In this document: positions 6,469-11,342 of the stretch, in pieces | Layout of the letters: each line of letters opens with the position of its first letter | Numbering within the stretch: position 1 is the stretch's first letter | Assembly: GCA_013215865.1 (NCBI GenBank) | Contig: JABSQL010000242.1 | Span: forward strand, 1 to 13,570 | Reading direction: 5' to 3' | From: Candidatus Margulisiibacteriota bacterium | Lineage (GTDB): Bacteria; Margulisbacteria; Marinamargulisbacteria; DT-59 | DNA length: 13,570 nt | The notes under the pieces: generated by a model | What the model was told of the DNA's origin: nothing | What the model saw: only the letters and a program-made list of their open reading frames with translations | The model's database searches: none | Program-made: the position numbers and the translations under genes

Positions 6469-7329
6469 TTATGGTATAAAGCTCTCAATTTTCTTCTTGC
6501 AAAGTGTTTCGGTTAGTTGTTGTAAATGCTGCACTCTTTCAGCCAACCACTTTAACTCTTCTTGTGTAACGGTATAGCTGGGTTTGTATCGGGCATTCAC
6601 ATACGCTTCTCTCAGCAATTTAAATCGCGCCTTTTCTTCCTCAGTTCCTTGGGGAAACACTTTAAGAAACTGGGGCTCCACACTTGTTACCCGCTTTATT
6701 AATTTCTTCAAATCATGGGTATTGGGTTTGTATCGGGTAAATACCAATAAAACGGTACTATACAGACTTTCAGCCACTTGGTGCAATAGAAATGCAGCTT
6801 TACTGAGATATTGTTTATCTAACATATAAGTATGCGCTATATAAAATTCATTGGCATTTTTAAACCAGAATTCAAAATCTTCTTTTGCCAGGTTTTTGCG
6901 ATCTTGTGGACTGAGATCTTTTTCCTCAGTCAATACAATTTTCCCAGAATCGTAAAGGACAATTCCTTCTCGCTTTATATCGATGTAAAAATACTGGCTT
7001 TTCCTCAAATGTCGATTTATAAATGTAATGTCATCAGCAATAAGACTGATGGGTGTTCTTCGGATTCGTCTCATTAATGTTTGGTCAAGCTTATCGTTTT
7101 GCTGAATCTTTTCGGCTTCTTTTCGGGTTTCTGTGACTACCAGCATATCCATATCACTTTGATACCGATAGTGTAGGGTGTTGGGGTCTATATCCTCCAC
7201 CCAATCACCCCGGGCATAACTGCCGAATAGAATCAGTAATTCTGGGTTCACTTCTTCACGGATAATATCAACAGCCTGTTTTAAATCTTGTTGTTTTTCT
7301 TCTGGGAGGTGTTCAAGTGAGGTTTTCAT
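6469..7329 (-). CDS. Fused nucleotidyltransferase-HEPN protein, copy B
   Basis: 286 residues, strongly similar to the protein at 3803-4663 along its whole length except the last four residues. It keeps the catalytic pattern FGSYARGDW, QSDMDMLVV and SLIADD in the N-terminal domain and TRYKPNTHDLKKL in the HEPN domain. Differences cluster around the domain junction (NANEFYIAHTYMLDKQYLS, about residues 158-176) while the HEPN core is nearly unchanged. It lies 12 nt downstream of ATPase copy B on the same strand, so the two are probably cotranscribed. In the A pair the order is reversed. Its ATG at 7329 falls inside a 34-bp direct repeat whose other copy lies upstream of the ATPase gene. The ribosome binding site is poor. 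Role as for copy A: probably a self-contained MNT-HEPN unit; activity unproven. Confidence 0.85.
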   Translation of the reverse strand: MKTSLEHLPEEKQQDLKQAVDIIREEVNPELLILFGSYARGDWVEDIDPNTLHYRYQSDMDMLVVTETRKEAEKIQQNDKLDQTLMRRIRRTPISLIADDITFINRHLRKSQYFYIDIKREGIVLYDSGKIVLTEEKDLSPQDRKNLAKEDFEFWFKNANEFYIAHTYMLDKQYLSKAAFLLHQVAESLYSTVLLVFTRYKPNTHDLKKLIKRVTSVEPQFLKVFPQGTEEEKARFKLLREAYVNARYKPSYTVTQEELKWLAERVQHLQQLTETLCKKKIESFIP

Positions 7330-7357
7330 TTCTTTTTCGACCTATTTTTCGGTCGTT
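7324..7357. repeat. 34-bp direct repeat, right end of ATPase copy B, with a small hairpin
   Basis: Matches 8963-8996 with two differences. It contains the hairpin CGACC-TATTTTTC-GGTCG (7338-7355). On the minus strand it supplies both the stop codon of ATPase copy B (7342-7344) and the start codon of the following nucleotidyltransferase-HEPN gene. Confidence 0.75.
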
Positions 7358-8919
7358 GAGGAGGGAGGCGATGCTTCCACCCACTCCTTGATGGTTCTTG
7401 TTTTTGAATCAAAGGAGACACCTATCAGTGTAATTAATTTGTCTTTTCTTAATAGGTATTTCTCGTAATATTTCTTCTCTTTAATTTGATCCAATCCATC
7501 TGTTGCGGGGGCATTTAGCTTGAATTCGAGGATGTATAGTTTATCTTCTGTTTCAATCACGCCATCGATTCGGCCGTCATTGGTATGCACTTCTACATCT
7601 ATTTTGATTCCCATTAATACCAGTATTAAATAAAAAATGCTTTGAAAGTATTTCTCTTCTCCTGCTTTGAGATCATAGGGGACATTTGCGAAGAATACCT
7701 TCATAATCTTGAAGAATGAATCCAAATCGTTTGCTCTGATAGCTTGAATGAGTTGCCATGCATAACTGCCTGTGAGCCCTGCTGGTGTGTGAGCAAAGCT
7801 TTCTAGCAATGATTCCGTAAATGCATGGGTGACTTCATAGTTTGGGTATCTCAATGTATATAACTGGGATTCAGGATCATACTTTTTAATCGTTAAATAT
7901 CCTGTTTGGTATAGGAGTGGCAATACTTGTAAATTATCTACCTCAAAACTAGAAAAAGCCTTTTCGCTTGCAACTGAATCATCTATGTCTGGAATACGAT
8001 ATTCCTTCTGCTTTAATAAATCGATAAGAAATGTGGGGGTACCTGTCTCAAACCAATGGGATTTGAATGTCAGTTTATCAAACAGTAGTAATGTAGAAAA
8101 CGGATTGTATACCGCTTTATCCTCTTCTGAAAACTGATACCCGTTATACCATTTCTTAATTTCATTTAGCGTTGTTTGCTTATCCATTTTCGTTGATTCA
8201 CCCAGCTCGGATATCCATCCTTCAAAATAATGCTCTAATTCTTCCTGGGTATAGCCCAATAACGTGGCATATTTAGTATCCATTGTAATATCATTGAGAT
8301 TATTCAATCCCGAGAAAATAGACACCTTGGAAAATTTACTCACTCCTGTTAAAAAGACAAGTCTAATATGTTCATCCTGGGATTTGAGTACACCATAAAA
8401 ATCTTTAAGAATCTCTCTATTCTGTTTGGCAACCTCTGTATTTTTCAACTGGTCAATAATTGGCTTGTCATATTCATCTATGAGGACCACGACCTTTTTT
8501 TCTTTAGAAACACCTTCTATCAGTTGTATAAAACATCCGGCCAGTGATTTTGAAATATCCAGTTCAACTTCATGTTCACGCCCTATTTTTAATAACCTAT
8601 CTTTAAGGTCTTCTACAAATTGATTAGCTGAAAAACTGGGCATTTCTGACATATCCAATCGAATCACAGGATATGTATTCCAATTATAATCACTTTTTTC
8701 AATCCAAAGACCTTTAAACAGGTCTTTTTTTCCTTTAAAAATGGCTTCCATTGTAGAAATAAGTAGGGATTTCCCAAACCGTCTGGGCCGGGATAGGAAA
8801 TAGGCCCCAGACCCATTAATCAGCTGACAAATCAATTCTGTTTTATCTACATAAATCTGATCTCCCTGAACAATTTTTTCAAATGTTTGAATACCAATGG
8901 GTAGACCACGTTTTTCCAT
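7342..8919 (-). CDS. AAA-ATPase-like / PD-(D/E)xK nuclease-domain protein, copy B
   Basis: 525 residues, paralogue of the protein at 2020-3606. The Walker A-like loop is RPRRFGKS (44-51) and Walker B is VVVLIDEYD (143-151). The C-terminal nuclease-like core has GRIDG and then YILEFKL. Residues about 91-141 differ almost completely from copy A, and a second diverged block lies around the YPNYEV-HAF region. The segments from Walker B to WYNGYQFS and the last 110 residues are nearly identical. The last residues, SSTTEK, come from the 34-bp repeat rather than from shared sequence. The ATG at 8919 follows the same 32-bp segment as in copy A, with TATAAT ending 6 nt upstream. It precedes the nucleotidyltransferase-HEPN gene by 12 nt. 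The ATPase probably acts with, or on, the nuclease-like domain; substrate unknown. Confidence 0.88.
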   Translation of the reverse strand: MEKRGLPIGIQTFEKIVQGDQIYVDKTELICQLINGSGAYFLSRPRRFGKSLLISTMEAIFKGKKDLFKGLWIEKSDYNWNTYPVIRLDMSEMPSFSANQFVEDLKDRLLKIGREHEVELDISKSLAGCFIQLIEGVSKEKKVVVLIDEYDKPIIDQLKNTEVAKQNREILKDFYGVLKSQDEHIRLVFLTGVSKFSKVSIFSGLNNLNDITMDTKYATLLGYTQEELEHYFEGWISELGESTKMDKQTTLNEIKKWYNGYQFSEEDKAVYNPFSTLLLFDKLTFKSHWFETGTPTFLIDLLKQKEYRIPDIDDSVASEKAFSSFEVDNLQVLPLLYQTGYLTIKKYDPESQLYTLRYPNYEVTHAFTESLLESFAHTPAGLTGSYAWQLIQAIRANDLDSFFKIMKVFFANVPYDLKAGEEKYFQSIFYLILVLMGIKIDVEVHTNDGRIDGVIETEDKLYILEFKLNAPATDGLDQIKEKKYYEKYLLRKDKLITLIGVSFDSKTRTIKEWVEASPPSSTTEK

Positions 8920-8925
8920 CTCTAT

Positions 8926-8957
8926 ATTATACTCCAGATTAGGTGTTAAGGTTAGAT
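8926..8957 (-). repeat. 32-bp segment identical upstream of both ATPase/nuclease genes (copy B)
   Basis: Identical to 3613-3644. It abuts the start of copy B and ends, on the plus strand, six bases before the 34-bp repeat. Probably a conserved promoter/leader carried along with the gene. Confidence 0.75.
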
Positions 8958-8962
8958 ATAGA

Positions 8963-8996
8963 TTTCATTTCTTTTACGACCTATTTTCCGGTCGTT
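8963..8996. repeat. 34-bp direct repeat, left end of ATPase copy B
   Basis: Matches 7324-7357 with two differences, in the same orientation, 1605 bp away. The hairpin CGACC-TATTTTCC-GGTCG (8977-8994) is followed by four T on the plus strand. It overlaps the beginning of the longer repeat at 8979-9073. On the minus strand it also contains an ATGAAA, matching the start of the nucleotidyltransferase-HEPN gene at 7329. Confidence 0.75.
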
Positions 8997-9073
8997 TTGG
9001 AAATATTTTAGACAAACTCTTTGTATAATCTTCATGAAACCCAAAATAACTCCTTGTATAATCTTCATGAGCG
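8979..9073. repeat. About 95-bp repeat, copy 2
   Basis: Second copy of 6329-6424. Here both internal units are complete: ACTCTTTGTATAATCTTCAT at 9016 and ACTCCTTGTATAATCTTCAT at 9049, each containing a TGTATAAT. These could act as -10 elements on the plus strand, but no convincing -35 is spaced correctly. Confidence 0.7.
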
Positions 9074-9079
9074 GTTGAA

Positions 9080-9223
9080 ATGGTTGTTTTAAAGAGTTTG
9101 AGTATCTACGCAACAGAAAAGCCGGAGGCAGGCAGGGGTATTCATGTATACGCCGGTGAATTCAAGGAAAGACAAACCTATACTTCTCTCCCTCTCTATG
9201 CGTGTATGAAAATATTTCAATAG
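9080..9223 (+). CDS. Possible small protein of 47 residues, unrecognised
   Basis: The frame starts at ATG 9080 just after the 95-bp repeat and ends at TAG 9221-9223. The peptide, including GRGIHVYAGEFKERQTY, has protein-like composition and its codons (GAG, GCA, GGC, AGG, GCC) are richer in G+C than those nearby. It may be a fragment of a foreign gene. There is no clear ribosome binding site and I recognise no family. The rest of 9074-9367 has no other gene I can support. Confidence 0.25.
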   Translation: MVVLKSLSIYATEKPEAGRGIHVYAGEFKERQTYTSLPLYACMKIFQ

Positions 9224-9321
9224 TTACTTTTTCTTTTGTGAAGAAGCATTTCTATTTCTGGCCACGCCAAAGTAATAAAAATACTGTTCTAATGGGGCCA
9301 AAGCATCGAGGACCCAATTTG

Positions 9322-9351
9322 AACCATATCGAGGACATCCTCGAAATGGTT
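9322..9351. terminator. Long hairpin, possible terminator
   Basis: AACCAT-A-TCGAGGA-CA-TCCTCGA-A-ATGGTT: a 30-bp inverted repeat with one A/A mismatch and a two-base centre, followed on the plus strand by ATTTTTAT. It lies 17 bp beyond the 3' end of the minus-strand XRE gene. The T run suits plus-strand transcription, where no clear gene ends, so it may be a bidirectional terminator or a mobile palindrome. A related word, ATCGAGGACC, occurs 24 bp earlier, at 9305. Confidence 0.5.
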
Positions 9352-9367
9352 ATTTTTATCTTGATTG

Positions 9368-9562
9368 CTACAGTGAATCCAAAGAAATTTTCAGTGCAAC
9401 TGCAATTTTTTTAATTATCTCAAATGAGGGTCTTGGCATTTTGCTTGTTTCAATCTTGTATAGGGTATTTACAGAAATATCCATCTTTTTGACTAGGTTA
9501 TCTCTAGAAAGCCCCTGCTGTTCACGCTCTTTTCGGATTTTTTCTCCAAGTCGCATACTCAT
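9368..9562 (-). CDS. Small XRE-family helix-turn-helix transcriptional regulator
   Basis: 64 residues forming a single HTH_3 domain with nothing added: LGEKIRKEREQQGLSRDNL, then the helix-turn-helix around residues 19-41 (LSRDNLVKKMDISVNTLYKIE), closing with EIIKKIAVALKISLDSL. Such minimal Cro/C1-like proteins bind short palindromes as dimers and often repress their own and neighbouring genes, as in toxin-antitoxin and phage-type switches. Two ATGs are possible, at 9562 and 9556, neither with a clear ribosome binding site. It is divergent from the zinc-ribbon gene across a 61-bp AT-rich gap that includes ATATT-N6-AATAT (9579-9594). Its target is unknown; the paired palindromes before the ATPase at 10008 are one candidate. 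Confidence 0.85.
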   Translation of the reverse strand: MSMRLGEKIRKEREQQGLSRDNLVKKMDISVNTLYKIETSKMPRPSFEIIKKIAVALKISLDSL

Positions 9563-9578
9563 ATTCTAGACGTGTTAT

Positions 9579-9620
9579 ATATTAATTGAAATATTACGGT
9601 TATTATATTACACTTATAAT
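9579..9620 (+). promoter_or_regulatory. Divergent control region between the XRE and zinc-ribbon genes
   Basis: An AT-rich gap with the inverted repeat ATATT-N6-AATAT (9579-9594) and a TATAAT at 9615-9620. The TATAAT stands only 3 nt before the ATG at 9624. If it is the -10, transcription would begin at or just inside the annotated start, so either a downstream start codon is used or another promoter drives the gene. Confidence 0.35.
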
Positions 9621-9623
9621 ACA

Positions 9624-9920
9624 ATGAATGGAACAAACAAAAAACCAGGGTTATATATTCGACAATGTTGTGAATGCATGAGAATTATAGAAGCTCATAT
9701 CTCAGAAATAAAAGAAGGTGAGGAATCAGAGTGCGTTAGTCATGGGTACTGCCCAACATGTTATGAATTATTTTTAAACCGTCGCAAAAATAAACAGATT
9801 TTAAAGAGCCTTGAAGAATTAGAAAGTAAGAACGTAAAATTGGAACACTGTTTTAACGGACTTACAAAAAAGTTATCAGCCCAGAAAAAGAATCTCTTTG
9901 TGTTAAAAGAAAAGCCATAA
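9624..9920 (+). CDS. Small zinc-ribbon protein with coiled-coil tail
   Basis: 98 residues. The N-terminal half has QCCECMRI, then SHGYCPTCYE: a C-x2-C ... C-x2-C zinc-ribbon pattern. Its order resembles the cysteine-rich tail (CxxCKKIRDD ... FSHGxCPxC) found at the C-terminus of many response regulators and sensor kinases in sulfate-reducing and related bacteria. Here it stands alone without receiver or kinase. Residues about 55-98 are charged, with heptad-like leucines (ILKSLEELESKNVKLE), suggesting a coiled coil. The ATG at 9624 has no ribosome binding site. It is divergent from the XRE regulator and 87 bp upstream of the AAA_14 ATPase, from which it is separated by the palindromes. The role may be protein-protein contact in signalling; this is inferred from the resemblance only. 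Confidence 0.65.
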   Translation: MNGTNKKPGLYIRQCCECMRIIEAHISEIKEGEESECVSHGYCPTCYELFLNRRKNKQILKSLEELESKNVKLEHCFNGLTKKLSAQKKNLFVLKEKP

Positions 9921-9926
9921 CCTACT

Positions 9927-9950
9927 AAAATGTGATTATATACACATTTT
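9927..9950. promoter_or_regulatory. Operator-like palindrome 1 upstream of the AAA_14 ATPase
   Basis: AAAATGTG (9927-9934) and CACATTTT (9943-9950) are perfect 8-bp arms around an 8-bp AT centre. The core TGTGA-N6-ACACA differs by one base from a CRP-type half-site pair (TGTGA-N6-TCACA). A second palindrome with the same inner arms lies 32 bp downstream, centre to centre. Confidence 0.6.
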
Positions 9951-9960
9951 TGCATGATAT

Positions 9961-9980
9961 AATGTGATAATTTACACATT
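9961..9980. promoter_or_regulatory. Operator-like palindrome 2, overlapping the -35
   Basis: AATGTGATAATTTACACATT: 6-bp arms AATGTG/CACATT around an 8-bp AT centre, the same arms as at 9929-9948. It covers the TTTACA -35 at 9971-9976, so binding here should repress the ATPase gene. Confidence 0.6.
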
Positions 9981-10000
9981 TTTCGAAGATATGGTATAAT
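9971..10000 (+). promoter_or_regulatory. Leaderless-type promoter of the AAA_14 ATPase
   Basis: TTTACA (9971-9976, 5 of 6 to consensus), 18 bp, then a perfect TATAAT (9995-10000). The ATG at 10008 starts 7 nt after the -10, at the expected transcription start. There is no room for a ribosome binding site, so the mRNA should be leaderless. Confidence 0.6.
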
Positions 10001-10007
10001 TGAACCC

Positions 10008-11315
10008 ATGAAAAGGGAGATTTACGCTGAATTATTAAACTGGAAAGATTCTAAACATAGAATGCCCTTAATTCTTCGGGGTGCCAGACAGGTGGGTAAA
10101 ACATATATTCTAAAAAAGTTTGCTGAAGAAAACTTTAAAAGCTACATATATGTCAATTTTGAAGAACAAAAAACAACCAAAACGTTTTTTGAGGGCAATT
10201 TAGACCCCACTAAAATTATATCGAACTTAGAATTACACCATCATACAAAAATGGAGCCTAACACGTCTGTGATTATCTTAGATGAAATACAAGAATGCCC
10301 TGAAGCACTTACCAGTTTAAAATATTTTAATGAAAAAGTACCCGCCTATCATGTTATAGCGGCAGGATCACTTCTGGGTGTTAAAATGGGACAAGGTAGT
10401 GGGTTCCCGGTTGGCCAAGTCCATTTTTTAGACCTATACCCGTTATCCTTTAATGAGTTTTTAGGCGCCCTTGGAGAAGACCCCCTGAGAGAGGCTCTTT
10501 CCAATATCACCTTAGAAACACCCTTGCCAGAAGCCATCCATTTAACCTGTATGGATATCCTTAAAACATACATGTTAGTTGGTGGGTTACCAGGCGTTGT
10601 AAATGCGTTTCTTCCAGACCAAGATTTTATGAAAGCCCGTGAAGTTCAAGATCATTTGTTAAAGGGATATCAAGCTGATTTCGCAAAACATGCCCCCCCA
10701 ACAGATGCCATTAAAATCTTAAATTTATGGGAATCTATCCCCCAACAGCTCTCTAAGGATAATAAAAAGTTCATGTTCAATGTCGCCAAAAGCGGTGCCC
10801 GAGCAAGAGAATACGAGATCGCGCTCAGATGGCTTATTGACGCAGGGCTGATCATTAGCCTACCAAATATTGAAACACCAGGAACACCCCTTACAGTATA
10901 TAAAAGCAAAACAATTTTTAAGATTTATATGTTTGATACCGGTCTTTTAGGGGCACTTTCAAAGCTAGACCCAAAGATTTTGACTGAGCCAAACGGTGTT
11001 TTCACAACCTTTAAAGGCGCATTTACAGAAAACTATGTGCTACAAGCACTGACGACCTGTGGCAAATCAAATCTTGCGTATTGGACAAGCTCTGGCCAAG
11101 CAGAAGTGGACTTTATTTACGAACATGAGGGTCACAATTATCCTCTTGAAGTTAAGTCCGCCACTGAAAAAAGGAAAAAGAGTCTAAAAGTATACGCTGA
11201 CAAATACCATCCCGATTTCCTATCCCGAACATCAAGCAGAAATTTGAAGCGTGACAATGACATTGTCAATTACCCTCTCTACCTGGTCTCCACCTTCCCA
11301 GACCTAGCATTATAA
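10008..11315 (+). CDS. AAA_14 ATPase with DUF4143 C-terminal domain
   Basis: 435 residues, full length for this common but poorly understood family. Walker A is GARQVGKT (25-32), Walker B is VIILDE (88-93) and a sensor-like AAGSLLG lies at 118-124. LYPLSFNEFL (143-152) and GGLPGVV (192-198) are typical landmarks. The DUF4143 part ends in a PD-(D/E)xK-like core: D368 in QAEVDFI, then E381-x-K383 in LEVKSAT. The protein should bind and hydrolyse ATP; a nuclease role for the C-terminal domain is plausible but unproven. The start at 10008 lies 7 nt after a perfect -10, with two palindromic operators upstream, so it appears tightly controlled. It is convergent with the antiporter operon, with 27 bp between the stops. 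A broken fragment of a related gene survives at 3673-3805, so this family has been present more than once here. Confidence 0.9.
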   Translation: MKREIYAELLNWKDSKHRMPLILRGARQVGKTYILKKFAEENFKSYIYVNFEEQKTTKTFFEGNLDPTKIISNLELHHHTKMEPNTSVIILDEIQECPEALTSLKYFNEKVPAYHVIAAGSLLGVKMGQGSGFPVGQVHFLDLYPLSFNEFLGALGEDPLREALSNITLETPLPEAIHLTCMDILKTYMLVGGLPGVVNAFLPDQDFMKAREVQDHLLKGYQADFAKHAPPTDAIKILNLWESIPQQLSKDNKKFMFNVAKSGARAREYEIALRWLIDAGLIISLPNIETPGTPLTVYKSKTIFKIYMFDTGLLGALSKLDPKILTEPNGVFTTFKGAFTENYVLQALTTCGKSNLAYWTSSGQAEVDFIYEHEGHNYPLEVKSATEKRKKSLKVYADKYHPDFLSRTSSRNLKRDNDIVNYPLYLVSTFPDLAL

Positions 11316-11342
11316 CCTGATTAAGAAGCCCCCCTTTGCATA

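Noticed and set aside
6294..6488. Minus-strand frame of 64 codons over the repeat at 6329-6424
   Set aside because: The part shared with the other repeat copy (MKIIQGV...) has no ribosome binding site and the frame differs beyond the repeat; more likely repeated DNA than a peptide gene.
6329..9073. CRISPR array from the repeated units
   Set aside because: Only two units per site with a 33-bp period, related inter-unit sequence rather than unique spacers, and no cas genes.
9202..9414. Plus-strand frame of 70 codons covering the hairpin
   Set aside because: It runs through the long hairpin and into the antisense of the XRE gene, with no ribosome binding site or recognisable protein features.
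10349..10909. Minus-strand frames inside the AAA_14 ATPase gene
   Set aside because: Antisense shadows of a gene with clear Walker motifs.
11316..11342. Terminator between the convergent ATPase and antiporter genes
   Set aside because: Only a C run is present; I find no stem with a T tail in the 27-bp gap.
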